Source: Phoma sp. XZ068 (Eukaryota > Ascomycota > Dothideomycetes > Pleosporales > Didymellaceae). From it: a DNA stretch of 64,000 nucleotides. The stretch lies in NCBI GenBank assembly GCA_004835665.1, contig RBKR01000024.1, positions 868,001 through 932,000 on the forward strand, in the 5' to 3' direction. Each line of letters opens with the position of its first letter. The first letter of the stretch is position 1. Under the pieces are notes generated by a model. The model saw only the letters and a list, made by a program, of their open reading frames with translations. It was not told where the DNA came from and ran no database searches. Shown here piece by piece: positions 53,626 to 64,000 of this stretch. Made by a program: the position numbers and the translations under genes.

Positions 53626-55101
53626 GATATTGACTTTTCCCAATTTGCATATCCCGTCGCAGCTCGGCAGGCTACCCACCAACCATCATCCAGCAAGCCC
53701 TCGGCCTCGAACACCAGGTAATCGCAACGGCGCGAGCATCAATTACCAACACTGTGGATCTACGATCGTGTTCAAGGTCTGCCGCAAAAGGCACCGTGCT
53801 CTTGCTGCTTGCTAGTCCATTGGGAAGCCGGAGCGCGATCATGTGAACGTATCAAGCATGGGCTACTACTACATGTTGTAATTACACCATCCAATATCTC
53901 CTTATTCTTTCCGGATAACTCGAAGAGGATGATTGTGTGTCCGCTTTGAAGCATTTGACCTTCATACTTTCCATATGGCCCATTCCCTTTGCTGACTGAC
54001 TCTATCGAAACTCCCGCTTGGAAGAAGTAGCACTTTATAAACTTGATCCTAACACTGTCCTGCAGTAAGTCGCCTCCGTTCGCAAAGTGTCGCTCTACCT
54101 ACCCTAACGCCAATAGCGAAGTGCTGCGTGGGTGGTCTTCCAACGACCGACATCAGCAATGGCTGCAAACATCAATTATCATGAGTTAGCTCAGACAGTT
54201 AATCGACATTCGACCACTCTTACGCCTATCGTAGCACGGACACTGCCACTCAAACTCAACAATCCGCACTGTTTCTCGCATTTGGCTGCGATTGCTATTA
54301 TTGCAATAATTGGTCCTATCCGTTTCGAGACATCTACCAACGGCTTCTACGATCAATGCTGTGTCACAAAGAACGCACACTGACAGGTTCATTCTGGAGT
54401 TTCAAGAGCTTTCTGTATCCAGTCGCAAAGTTTCCGTATGAGCTTCAAGAGTTAATACTCTCGTCCTATCATCCTAGCGTTGCCCTTGCAATAATTTCTT
54501 GCATCTCGTCTGCTAGTACGCAGCAAACGCAATCATCGGAAAAAATTTGCCAGCCATCTGGACCGCTTTGGAATTCGAAACATCGCATTTGCCTCCGACG
54601 AAATAGGGAGACCGGAAGCGATACGCAACGAATCATGCATTCGGAGATGTATATGTACAGGGGAGACACCTTCGAACGCATTCAAATAGTCTCAGACGCA
54701 AGTTCATAACCTCGATTTCGAAGTCGTGACACTCATGCGAATAAGCCCATGCGTTCCAAACCCAAAATGCGCCTTAAGTACATCATAGATTGCCAGTATT
54801 TGCCGTTCCTAGTAACAGTATGCGTCGGAACTAAATGATCTCTCTATCTCCTGCGTTCTAGGGAGTTCGGGCTCAGATCTTCTGTCTACTGCAGGGCAAT
54901 CTGAGCAACTCAATTGGAACGGTGAAAGAATGCAGTATCTAGAATAGAACAAGAGACTCAGTGAAACGTTCCGGGAACTTGAACCATCGACGAAAACATC
55001 AATCCGCTTTCATTTTTCTAACCTCCATCATATCAGTCCCAACTATATATTCGAGGCGTCGCATGTAGTTTGTGAGGGTATGATTACTGCGGTTATTTAG
55101 A
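53626..55101. other. Region without a convincing gene
   Basis: Short open frames at 54132-54383 and 54356-54709 (plus) have no recognised motif and are not reliably coding. No repeats seen. Confidence 0.5.
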
Positions 55102-56185
55102 ATGCACAAAGCTCAGGTCTCATCTTCCGACTCTATTACCCGTTCAGATGCGTCAAAGGAACGACGCTCCCTTCTACGTAGATTCCGAAAAAAGGAGATC
55201 TACGCAGAAGCTATAGCTGAGCAACATCATCCATCGGCTACCGTAGCTAGGGTACCCTCGCTTGTAACACTCCCACTATATTCAGGTGTCCGCGAAGCCT
55301 GTTTAGAGATGACGATAACAGATACGTTTACTGCGCTCTACCAGGCCATCACCACCCATGTCCACAAATATTACTCTCTCGAGCAACTAGATAAGGGCGC
55401 TTCTCGAGGAACTATCAACCGCGCAACGTCTGGGTTTGACACCCCATGGACTCAAATCGCAGAGCTTCTGAGTGATCAAACAACCCGATTAGGTGCTCTC
55501 ACCTTGTGCATCGGCTGGACGATCTTAAGCAGGACTCTGCTCCTCGAGTCTTTCCCTGGTAACAGCCCGGGTGGCACGTTTCTGCCTCCAGAGATCCTGG
55601 AGTGTTTTCAGTGTTTCTCGGTCGAGGTAGACGCTGCTGTCCTTGAGGCTGACGAGCATCCGCAACGTAAGTGACTGCCTCCAAGCTTGCGCACATTGAC
55701 TGATTGTAAAAATCAACTTCGCACTCCTCTCGCGCTGGCAGCAGATCTCAGCAACTCTCATGCACACAGCGTGCGTGAGCCACTCTTTTAGCCACTTCGA
55801 CTCGCGCACCGCAAACATCGAGCGCGCTCTTAAGGACCTTGAGCCCCTGCTCCAAACTTATGCACTACCTCGAACCTCCACTTACCGCCACAAAGACCTT
55901 AGAGAAATTCTTAAGACAGGTGCAAAGTTTGCGTTCATGCTCTTTAGTCAGCCCTGCTTCTGGCAATTTGACTGGTGTGGCCCTCAACACTGTCACAAAA
56001 GGGTGGAAGACCAAATCGGTGTCTATCTCGAGAGGAGCAGTGTGGAGAGTCATCCTGATCCGGCCGAAGTTGTTATTTGGCCTACGTTGCTACGGGTCAT
56101 GGACGGCGATGGAAGAAGGATCTCACACGGGGCTGAGGGCCATGTGTTCGGGAAGAAGATCTTTGTATCGAATCCTCGTGGGTGA
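55102..56185 (+). CDS. Hypothetical protein in two exons, about 320 aa
   Basis: Exon 1 (55102 to about 55670) starts MHKAQVSSSDSITRSDASKE, has a basic RRSLLRRFRKKEIYAEA segment, and ends near a GTAAGT at 55670. Exon 2 (about 55743-56185) begins in the SRWQQISATLMHTACVSH region. The join is likely, but I could not fix an in-phase splice pair. The protein-like character is good (YRHKDLREILKTGAKFAFML, FSQPCFWQFDW). The type is a fungal protein of unknown function; no catalytic motif is seen. Confidence 0.55.
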
Positions 56186-56790
56186 GAAATCACGTGAGGA
56201 CTCGATCAAGGCAAAGCACGAGGGGGCGAGTAAAATCTGTGTGTGAGGATCGCCACGGATGCAGTGTACCAGATAAAATACGTTGTAGCCTCACAGACTA
56301 AGCGCAAACAGTGTCGAGAAAGCTGTGTACAGAGTGTTGAGTACTTAAAGAAGTGCATACATTCTGTGGAAAAGATAGAGCATTTTTGGTTGCGCAGCCA
56401 CATAACGTCGTCATGATACGAATCACCGCCGCCCTTGACCAATGCTGGAGAAGCATGTCCCCCAAGAGGATCAGCACCAAGGCTAACAATCAAGAGCGTA
56501 ACGATGACGATCAGTACCACTGCTGTATAAACGGAAGTTCGCGCAGTACCGCAAGGCGGCCATATCAGCATTTCCGATTAGACCCTATCCCCACCGGCGC
56601 TTACTATGTCTTTGGCCGTCCGCCCTCACTGCGCAAATCAGACGTCTTTGTCAACTGATTCACAGTCATTATACTTACAGCGCCGAGCAGAAGCCCCTGT
56701 TTGCAAAGCTTCCATCAAATACATTCGCAGTGCGCGTTCAACGGAGAGGCTTGAGGGAGTGTATCAGACCTTTGTAGCCCAACAATCAAG

Positions 56791-56850
56791 GTCGGTCGAT
56801 CGGTCGATCGGTCGGTCGGTCGGTCGGTCGGTCGTTCGTTCGATTGATTC
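56791..56850 (+). repeat. TCGG/TCGA/TCGT tetranucleotide microsatellite
   Basis: About 14 tetranucleotide units, ending at the stop end of the next minus-strand gene. Confidence 0.9.
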
Positions 56851-57218
56851 TACTCTACAATGGTCTGCAGAACGTGATAAGGCAGTTGCTCGACGCGCCC
56901 GGAGCGCCCAGCTCGCAGTCCATGCGTGTTCGGTATCGTGTCGATCGCGACTTTGAACACTTCTCCCCCTTGTCCCTCTGCGTACACGATAACATCATCA
57001 CCGTGCTTCCATTTGTCGCAATCGTTGTTGACGTCGTAGTCCGGAAAAGACTTGGTCTCGTAACCCTCTCTGGCCAAAGCCATCCTGGCTTCTTTCTTTG
57101 CGGCTTCCATGTTGGTGCAAGTCGCGGGCACGGTGACATTGGACAGTCGTCCAGCTGGTTCTCTTGAGTCGAAGAATGTGCGTTCGACAACAACGACGTA
57201 GAGCTTATCGTAGGCCAT
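56850..57218 (-). CDS. Small conserved-type hypothetical protein, 122 aa
   Basis: Starts MAYDKLYVVVVERTFFDSRE. A middle region (NMEAAKKEARMALAREGYET) is followed by VIVYAEGQGGEVFKVAID and a C terminus ending YHVLQTIVE. The pattern is familiar from short fungal proteins of unknown function that alternate strand and helix. Intronless, no signal peptide. The stretch 57219-58335 holds no other gene. Confidence 0.65.
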   Translation of the reverse strand: MAYDKLYVVVVERTFFDSREPAGRLSNVTVPATCTNMEAAKKEARMALAREGYETKSFPDYDVNNDCDKWKHGDDVIVYAEGQGGEVFKVAIDTIPNTHGLRAGRSGRVEQLPYHVLQTIVE

Positions 57219-58335
57219 GCCGTTTTGGCAGATAGATTTATCAAGAATTTAACGCAGTTGTTGCCTCCTGGTCTACTCTTCGGTATTTAAACGGACACTC
57301 TGAGTAAGAGGCTGTGTTGCTCAGCAGAACGCGGCGTGTTTGGTTTTGTTTGCGCATCGGCCAAGCAGCGTGTCCTGAGCTCCAGTCTTACATTATATGA
57401 GTGCAGGTAGTGGGATGATCTTCTGCGTAATTTTTATGTGTCTCTACGTATCGAAGTCACGCCATTCCTATCAGTCATTGGTGCTGCAGTCACGCAGGCG
57501 ACTTGCATAGCCTTGTCATGCAGATAAACCTTTATGTCATTCTTATCTCCGAAGTCAAATCTGAGCAGTGGCACAAGGGAATGTCCCTACGAACTTGTGT
57601 GAAGCGATCGAAAGGAACTGTAACCGCTCAACGCTTGGTTCAGACCGCTGGCTTGTTCGGCGCATAACTTGTGTCTTTTGATGGCTGATAACACCATGGC
57701 CATAGTCTCTGCTCCTTCCTCAGTGCAACTGGCGCTACAAACAGACCCAGATGGTCAAATGGATTGGTCGCCACCTGATCAATATCGCGGCCATTCGTAG
57801 CAAGAGCAAGACAATTTTGGGCTAGAGAGAAAAGAAGTGTCACCACTGCAAGTCGTGCAGCGGGAAAAGCTGAGGAGCGTTGCAGTCAGAGCCAATAGGT
57901 ATGTCAAATGGCACAAATTCGTCCAAGAGTACAATGGCCCATTGAGATAGTACACTTCGCAACATCAACCAAGCAAGCATGTCAGCGCCGCAAGTGTCTA
58001 TTTCAGAGCTGGTGGTGTGATGGCGCGCCCGTGGATATAATGCAAAGGCGACGATCCACTCTACAACCCCAGTCAAATCTTGATCGCTTCGACAATGAAC
58101 GTTCTCGTACCATGTGGCGCCCTCAGTCATCCCAGGAGGTAAGTCCGTCTTTCCTTGTTCCTTGAGGAGGCGCTCGACTGGAAATGACGGCCTAAGCTAC
58201 TCGCTCTATCAGCAGCCTTTCTGAACCATTAATGAACAGGTCTTTCGTCTAGAGCCATTCAGCGATCGTATAAGAGGGCATTGATAGCACATCTGCTCCG
58301 GCCAGAACCACAACACCAGCCACGCAAATACTGAT

Positions 58336-58572
58336 ATGTCTTGGTCCAATAACACCGTGGAGGATTCTAGTGCCGACAAGTCATACACAGCGAGCGAGTC
58401 AAATCAACTTAGAGCGACTGAGCTGCTTAATTCCGAGCTCGCCTATTCGGACAGGACAATACGTGCATGGGCACAAGCTCGACTCATGCACGTCGAGCAA
58501 CAAATCCGTAGAGAGCGTTGCCTATACGGCGATATCGAAACGGCTACATCTATTGCGACACTTTGTCTCTAG
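58336..58572 (+). CDS. Small hypothetical protein, 78 aa
   Basis: MSWSNNTVEDSSADKSYTAS followed by a helical stretch (ELAYSDRTIRAWAQARLMHV). No recognised domain; coding uncertain. Confidence 0.3.
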   Translation: MSWSNNTVEDSSADKSYTASESNQLRATELLNSELAYSDRTIRAWAQARLMHVEQQIRRERCLYGDIETATSIATLCL

Positions 58573-59143
58573 TGGTTCTCCCAAAGATATCGAACCTGGA
58601 GGGAGCAAAAAGAGGCCGAGAGAGGAATAAGAAGAGAAAGGAAGTCATTAGCTCATGGCATTCACAACCTATCGAAACGAAGCAGAAGCGCAGTGACTCA
58701 GGTACTTTAGGTACTCTAGGTACTCCCCTTACACACTTTCTTGTTCTATCCGATCACGCAGAACCGCGTCCGACTGACTGCAGTCTAGCAGTTATGCGGA
58801 GTAGCTGCCACGAGGAGGGTAACTGGACCAGGAGGATAGTGAGCTCAGTACAGTGAGACTGAGTATGAAGGGACTTCTATAACGTACCTCACGGGCGAGT
58901 GACCGGATTTCGCCAAGCCCCCACCAAACTTTACACAACTCGCGATGTCTCAACGCAAGAAGGCTCAAAATGTCTCAAAGGAATCAGATATACAACTTGC
59001 CATTCAGGCTCTTAAACAAGACGCGACTCTTACTGTGCCGCGCGCTGCAACGATCTATAAGGTGTCAGAGAGGACACTAAGAAGTGGTCAATGTGTCATT
59101 GTCTAAGTATCCTTGATCAAAAGATCTCGTTGCTGTACGTGCT

Positions 59144-59374
59144 TCAACGGATGCTGCTTGGGTCTTTGAACGCACACGGGTGCTGACGCAGATATTGCGT
59201 GAGCCCCTTGCGCAGCTCCTTGGAAACGCCGTGCTTCCTGTTTAGGTGTGTCGTGACCTGCGAACTCGCTGTGGCGAGTGCGTATTTGCACTTGCGACAT
59301 ATCAGAGCTCGACTCTCGCTATCCACGTATAGATCGCAGCGCGCCAGAAGGGTTGGTGTTGAGTCACGGTTCAT
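59144..59374 (-). pseudogene. DUF3505-type zinc-finger N-terminal fragment, 76 aa
   Basis: Starts MNRDSTPTLLARCDLYVDSE and carries one finger (CRKCKYALATASSQVTTHLN, then KH), ending PSSIR at a stop. The full family protein would continue with more fingers, a central domain and a helicase. A TATATAG box lies about 115 bp upstream on this strand. The tandem 29-bp repeats lie 270 bp upstream, the same layout as at 8.84-9.64 kb. It is of a different subtype from the 9.6-kb copy. Confidence 0.65.
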
Positions 59375-59646
59375 GATGACGGGGAATGGCAACACGGCAA
59401 CACGGCAACACGGCGAGCAAGCAAAAGATATGGGACTCGCAACACCAGGACAATGGGAGATGAGCTGCGGCAGTAGGAGCGATGTGATGCTATATAAAGG
59501 GGTTCTCGTCGCTGTATGGGCAGTGTGACGAACGCGTACACGGCCGTTTTTCGGAAAATTGACAAAGGTTATCAGGAGCACGGACGGAGATTGGGAAGTT
59601 TGATCAAAGTTCTGGGGACTATTAGCCCAGTAGATTATCTGGGGTC

Positions 59647-59704
59647 AGGGCTGATCCCAAGTAGGGCCCTGGGATAGGGCTGATCCCAAGTAGGGCCCTG
59701 GGAT
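59647..59704 (-). repeat. Two tandem 29-bp repeats, variant form
   Basis: Two perfect units beginning AGGGCTGATCCCAAGTAGGG on the plus strand. In the right register they share AGGGCTG and GCCCTGGGAT with the 29-bp unit at 8843-8900, with a different core. The length of 29 bp and the copy number of two are the same. Confidence 0.85.
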
Positions 59705-59870
59705 AGACTCTATTATCTACTACTCTTTAAACTATACTTCTTTAGCTATTTATATACTACTATTTACTTCTTATCTATTATATCTACTAAACTTAAACCT
59801 TCTATTTCTAATATACTTTATCTCTATATCTTATTTGAACTACTCTCCCTATAATACTCTATTCTTTATA
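59705..59870. other. Pyrimidine-rich, A/T-rich tract
   Basis: The top strand is C/T-rich with TACTA and CTATT words. Read on the minus strand (the strand of the zinc-finger fragment) it is purine-rich, like the tract that precedes the 29-bp repeats at 8567-8790. Confidence 0.6.
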
Positions 59871-60666
59871 TATGGCCAACTCTCTGCTCGCAGAGCGCAA
59901 CCAACCACCTGTTGGCAAGAACTGGGCTGGCACATTCGTGAAGCGTCGCCCAGAGCTTACAGTTAAGTTTAATCGAAAGTACGATTACAAGAGAGCCCTC
60001 TGTGAGGATCCTGAGGTGATCCAGGGCTGGTTCCGCCTGGTGGAGAATACCAAAGCCAAGTATGGCATCCTGGACGAAGACACGTACAACTTCGTCCAGT
60101 ACTTCCTATGCCCTAAGATGTACGTCCTCACATTGTTCAGGATAGTAAAAGCGAAGACCAGATTCTTACTAACGACATGCGACCAACACCAGCCGATAGT
60201 ACAGGCAGGCTGCAGCGTCTCTTCTCTACTTAAGGGAGTGAAGCGAATACTCGCCATCTAATGGATTCCATTGGAAGATCAAGCCGTCGACTGCAATGAG
60301 CGAATGATGCCGGCAGAGTTAGGCCAACTGTCCGCATGTTGCCAAGATGAATCTTCAGTACTCATATAGACTTACAGTACTCTTTAGCGAAGTCTCATGT
60401 GTGCGCGTCGTCTCCTTGCGCTTGTGGCCAACATGCGTTACGTTGAATGTCAGAACATATCTGGATCGCCAACCACGCTACCATCGTCCGCCTTTACAGG
60501 GAGGTTCCTCTTGACTCAGACCTGCTGCATCCGTGGGAGATTTTGATCCACGGTTTCACTTAGAAAGGCCGCAATTTTTCCTCAACAACCACTCATTGCC
60601 GACGTACGATTCCCATACACTTATAAATGTTTTCGTTTACGCTAAACTTAATTCAGTCCTTACGAT

Positions 60667-61065
60667 ATGGTAGAGCAATGCGTTTTCGAGCTTACGAGCG
60701 GAGACAGACAGGCTTATACTATGGGTCTGGATGAGCCAGAAGTGGACAATCCAGATATCCTTATCATACTCATCAAGCATGGGCGCAACAACTGCTTCCA
60801 CATCGTGGTGCCCTGGAGCAACGATGACATCGAAAACGCAAAAGCAATCTGTTCTTAGGCTACCCCGTATCGGACGAAAGAGGATGACGCAGACCTCTAT
60901 TTTGCTGTTTTCGACATTCGTGTGCAGATGGTATACATTTGTTTGTGCAGTCCGTCACACCAAGAGTTTGAAGATATCTCCCAACACTCTATGGAAGAAG
61001 AAGCACAACGAGTAGTTGAGAGGTTGAAGACTTATGTAGTCTCGAACGCAGACGTTCTCTCATAG
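60667..61065 (+). pseudogene. Small open frame with an internal TAG, 132 codons
   Basis: The frame starts MVEQCVFELTSGDRQAYTMG, has an in-frame TAG at 60856-60858, and continues with protein-like sequence (DADLYFAVFDIRVQMVYICL, SMEEEAQRVVERLKTYVVSN) to a TAG at 61063. Neither an intron nor a known family is visible. The stretch 60151-60666 and the 464 bp after it hold no gene. Confidence 0.4.
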
Positions 61066-61529
61066 ACTGGCGCAACGATAGAGATGGAGCAGAGTTTGTT
61101 GATTTTGAGATCCAGAGTCAAGGTGCTCAGTATCTGTACTTAACAACATCGTCCGATTGAACAAGTCCACAAGGGCGGCTGTGTAAGACTATAGCTGGGC
61201 TGTGACTTGCAGTGTTTGCTAAGCTTGAAGATGTGCTTCAGCTCCCGAACGCGTCACAGGCGTGTGAAAAACGTGCCATTGTCGTCTTGGACGAGCCCGT
61301 ATGGCAGAAAAGTTGGTGAGGAGGGAACAAAAGCGGTGACAACCGGATCGCGATCCAGTCGGTGTCAAAGACTTTTGTGAAGTTGAGATTCAGGGCTGAG
61401 TGGAGTTGATGATAGGTCGATCCGCTTCTATCGCCTGCGTATTGGGGAAGCGCATCACGGCTGTCTGTTTACAATGAAGCCAGTCAGTCCAGCTTTGCAA
61501 CAGAGACTCTCGTCGCAGCCACTATGCTG

Positions 61530-62309
61530 TCAATGATATGTTTCGAGCCATGCTTCGAAGTTCAGGTTTGTGTCCATAACCGTGCGAATCGGCAGTTTCT
61601 CTATCCCCCTTGATTCGTTGAGGCTACTCCTTGCCCCCTCCGCCCTGGCCAGCCCTCTTGATGGCTGCAACCACTGATTAGAGGCTTGGACCAGTAAGTC
61701 GGATGAATTCTCATCTTCCATCTCCATGTAGATGGTGAAGGAACTTCGATCCGGGAGAGGAAGAAGTTTACTACAGCATTCAGTAAGCCGAATCAGGACG
61801 GCTCGAAACTGTTCTGACAGATTTACAGGTGTATCATCATCTAGCGGCTCAGCTTCGGCCTTGTGTGGCGATGACGACTCCGGCGCAGGGCATACTTCAG
61901 TTGCGATGCCTATGCTTGATGAAGGTGAAAGAGGATCTTTTGCCGCCTTGTTGGTCTCCTCCATCTGCTGCCGCTCCGCATCTACATGGATCGCGCTCAC
62001 ATCTAGCACGTATCTCTCGACCACTTTTACGTTCCCACCTGCTCCTGCATCTTCTGGCGTATGCTGGTAAACGACGAGCGCTACGCGGGCTACCGTGTCA
62101 GTATGAACCTCATTGTACACAGCATCGACAGCAGTCTGAAGCCAACCACAGACAGCGGGAGAGCGGGATTGTTGTACGGTCGTGTTGTAGATTTGGGATG
62201 TTGTGAAGGTGCCGCGAGGGTAGATCTCACGCAGGAACAGGATCGTGTGAATATAAGGGAGAAGAAAGTTTTTGAAATGCGCAAGCGCATCAACGTATGC
62301 AGGCATCAT
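61530..62309 (-). CDS. REV7: Rev7/MAD2B-like HORMA protein (DNA polymerase zeta accessory subunit), 259 aa
   Basis: The N-terminal 120 residues match the HORMA fold of fungal Rev7: FLLPYIHTILFLREIYPRGT, then CGWLQTAVDAVYNEVHTDTV, VALVVYQHTPED and VERYVLDVSAI. A low-complexity insert and a second structured part (LSEQFRAVLIRLTECCSKLL, FTIYMEME) follow. Rev7 joins Rev3 in translesion synthesis and also acts in end-joining control. The start at 62309 may lack a few residues found in relatives (a short first exon is possible). The frame is intact. Confidence 0.82.
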   Translation of the reverse strand: MMPAYVDALAHFKNFLLPYIHTILFLREIYPRGTFTTSQIYNTTVQQSRSPAVCGWLQTAVDAVYNEVHTDTVARVALVVYQHTPEDAGAGGNVKVVERYVLDVSAIHVDAERQQMEETNKAAKDPLSPSSSIGIATEVCPAPESSSPHKAEAEPLDDDTPVNLSEQFRAVLIRLTECCSKLLPLPDRSSFTIYMEMEDENSSDLLVQASNQWLQPSRGLARAEGARSSLNESRGIEKLPIRTVMDTNLNFEAWLETYH

Positions 62310-63068
62310 AGGTTGCAGAGGGCGTTCGCAAGCGTGGTTGTAGTGAGACGAAAACTTTCCTCTGGTCCGCGGCTGATGTGATCAGCGACACACTGTGGAG
62401 TGATGATGTCATGATCGTCAGTACGTAGTGTCTCTCGCTGCCTTGCTGGGTCCATGTGTAGATTCGGTTCACAACATCGCAGTGATGAGAAGGCTTCTTT
62501 TTTCCCCCTGCAAATGATGCACCATGGCTTTGCAAGCTGACAGCTTCGGCCGACGGCTGTGTGCTGGGTGGATTTAAAATAGGAGGGTGACTGACGTGCT
62601 TTACACGCGGCTGAAAGGTAGCGCAACGCCGCAGCTCTGATAGACAAGGGCTTGACCACATACTAAATGAGCTTTTGAGGCAGCCCAGCCTGGATCTATT
62701 CAGATTTTAAAAAATCCATGGCGCAGACAGTGCTGAGTACAAGGACAATGGGGACTGTACGCGCTACATTTTGGGGCACGGCGGCGCGACGCGACGCGAC
62801 ACGCGACACGTGGCTCGTGCTGTACGTACGCTACTCAACGTGAGTGGTCGAATCAGAGAACATATCTTTTGCATACAAGAGTTCAGCAGGGTAAGTCGCT
62901 TCACCGGAACGACGCCTGCCAAGAGGGGCAGTGCAACGCAGCTTACTCTGTGCAGGAGTCCAGACGTCTGTGTCGGTATACACACATCCCATCACCCGAC
63001 GCTGCCCAATGTACCGCCTCGATCCTACTTCGGTCCGACTCACACCGAGCGCAGGTATACATTCATAG
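62310..63068. other. Intergenic region, no gene seen
   Basis: Contains a GCGAC-type microsatellite at 62781-62810 and short random frames only. Confidence 0.6.
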
Positions 63069-63322
63069 TGTTGGTATGACTCGTATGAGAACTCTAATAC
63101 TGTGGCGCATGTGATGCAAGTCTCAATAGAGTCGAAATTATCTTTTTTTCGAGAAATCTCCGTTCCTTTCTCCAGAGCGCAACCTATTCCTTTATGTCTA
63201 CGGCCTCAACTTCAGCTCTTCGGCCTGGCCGACGGTCAACCCGATCGTCTCGGTCTCACCGAAAGTATAGAGTTTCGGTCTCCCCGATCCAGATATCACC
63301 GTACTTTCTAGACCTGCCAACA
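63069..63322 (-). mobile_element. Solo LTR of the Copia family, with perfect target duplication
   Basis: A 254-bp inverted copy of the LTRs at 29165 and 33827, starting TGTTGG and ending CCAACA. CATAG directly precedes (63064-63068) and follows (63323-63327) it. It arose by recombination between the two LTRs of a former full element. Confidence 0.95.
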
Positions 63323-63516
63323 CATAGCACCCACGTTCATAGAGATAGCATACCAATACCAAGACATAAGAAGGACCTTACTATTGTTATCACCCCGTAC
63401 GATCGTACAAAGGCCTACCAACAGTCTGAGTATTTTAGACACTTAGTTTTCCTGCCGCAACAGGATCAGATCTGTATATGAGTTCTTCTTGATTAAATCT
63501 ATTTTCACCTTTATGA

Positions 63517-63654
63517 GAGAACATGAAGTCTGCAAGAAGAATGAGAGCTGTGTTGTTAAGGAGAGTAAAGCTCTCGAGACTATATACTGTATCAAGGAGT
63601 TATCTAACTGTGTGGGGTAAGGACTGTGTATGAGGATCATGTGGTTTGGCAACA
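63517..63654 (-). mobile_element. 138-bp dispersed repeat, probable small solo LTR (copy 2)
   Basis: Matches 42682-42820 with a few substitutions and a one-base indel. Ends ..TTGGCAACA on the plus strand. Confidence 0.6.
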
Positions 63655-63666
63655 CAATAAGGTGCA

Positions 63667-63819
63667 ATGCGCGCTGTTACCGCAGTTCTGGTCCTTGGCG
63701 CATCTGCTCCCCTGGTCGCTAGGGCTGAGTGCGACAAGAGATCGTCAGACGTGGCTATTTGCGCTGAAATTGTGACCCACACTGTCTACGTTACTGGTGG
63801 ACTTGACAACGACAGATAA
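63667..63819 (+). CDS. Possible start of a small secreted protein, 50 aa
   Basis: MRAVTAVLVLGASAPLVARA is a good signal peptide and is followed by a short Cys-containing sequence (ECDKRSSDVAICAEIVTHTV). The frame stops at 63817; a spliced continuation past the window end is possible. It starts 12 bp after the 138-bp repeat. Confidence 0.35.
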   Translation: MRAVTAVLVLGASAPLVARAECDKRSSDVAICAEIVTHTVYVTGGLDNDR

Positions 63820-64000
63820 GCCACCAGTTCGGCTACAGTTGGACGTCGTTTGCGCCCACAGCCGGAAGTAGTTCGATGCAATCGCAACGCGGTAGTGCAA
63901 TCGACGCGGCTCCTTGCCCTTCTCTTACAATAGAGCCCTCCGCTACCGCGGCGCCTGTGCGTGGGCCCATTGGCTACATGGACGTGGTAGACCGATGGCG

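Larger units (their letters stand above)
58945..60150 (+). pseudogene. Remnant of a second pogo-type transposase, split by the zinc-finger/29-bp unit
   Basis: The 5' piece (58945-59084) encodes the helix-turn-helix start (MSQRKKAQNVSKESDIQLAI ... YKVSERTLRS). The 3' piece (59872 to about 60150) encodes the CENP-B-type part and the approach to the first catalytic Asp (PVGKNWAGTFVKRRPELTVK, GILDEDTYNF), where similarity stops. Roughly 45 residues expected between the pieces are missing and 787 bp of unrelated DNA lie there. The catalytic domain is absent, so this copy is dead. No terminal repeats were found. Confidence 0.75.

Overview
This is nuclear DNA of a filamentous ascomycete (Pezizomycotina; a Dothideomycete would fit). 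The evidence is short introns of about 46-110 nt with GT..AG ends and CTAAC-like branch sites, TTAGGG-type telomeric repeats, secreted LysM proteins, a GH18 chitinase of the killer-toxin-like class, a TRP1-type IGPS-PRAI fusion, and fungal Copia, hAT and pogo transposons. The species cannot be named from the sequence. I saw no rRNA, tRNA or CRISPR.

Left part (1-10.6 kb). This part looks telomere-associated. Short TTAGGG tracts lie at 31 and 1778 and a CCCTAA tract at 8821, so telomeric repeats face each other head to head. Between them is a roughly 7-kb two-gene unit. Gene A (2159-4485, 738 aa) has a ParB/sulfiredoxin-like motif. Gene B (4745-8566, 1211 aa) I do not recognise. Seven copies of a 12-bp GC palindrome precede gene A at 25-26 or about 53 bp spacing, and an eighth precedes gene B. 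Strongly purine-biased tracts flank the unit. To its right come 29-bp repeats and a truncated zinc-finger gene of the DUF3505/telomere-linked-helicase type. A second 29-bp-repeat plus zinc-finger copy lies at 59.1-59.7 kb, and a central recombinase-like plus helicase fragment of the same family lies at 42.8-44.2 kb. This is the best candidate for an undescribed system.

Middle part (10.6-29 kb). Ordinary gene-bearing DNA: two hypotheticals, an F-box-like protein, an ankyrin protein, then a chitin-related cluster (LysM protein, divergent LysM protein, killer-toxin-like chitinase) and a heme-thiolate haloperoxidase.

29-44 kb. A nearly complete Copia element (29165-34080) is followed by a BRCT protein and then a striking breakpoint near 38490. 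There a 5'-truncated TRP1 (minus strand) abuts, head to head, a 5'-truncated Nup188-like gene (plus strand). The helicase-family pseudogene follows.

44-64 kb. Transposon-rich: an intact hAT transposase next to a broken SUR7-like gene, an intact five-exon NAD(P)-dependent reductase, a pogo element with 57-bp inverted repeats and TA duplications, a small conserved gene, a pogo remnant interrupted by the second zinc-finger unit, a Rev7/HORMA gene, a solo Copia LTR with a perfect 5-bp duplication, and a second copy of a 138-bp dispersed repeat.

Exon boundaries were set by hand from splice signals and checked for phase. Product names rest on motif recognition alone, with no database search.
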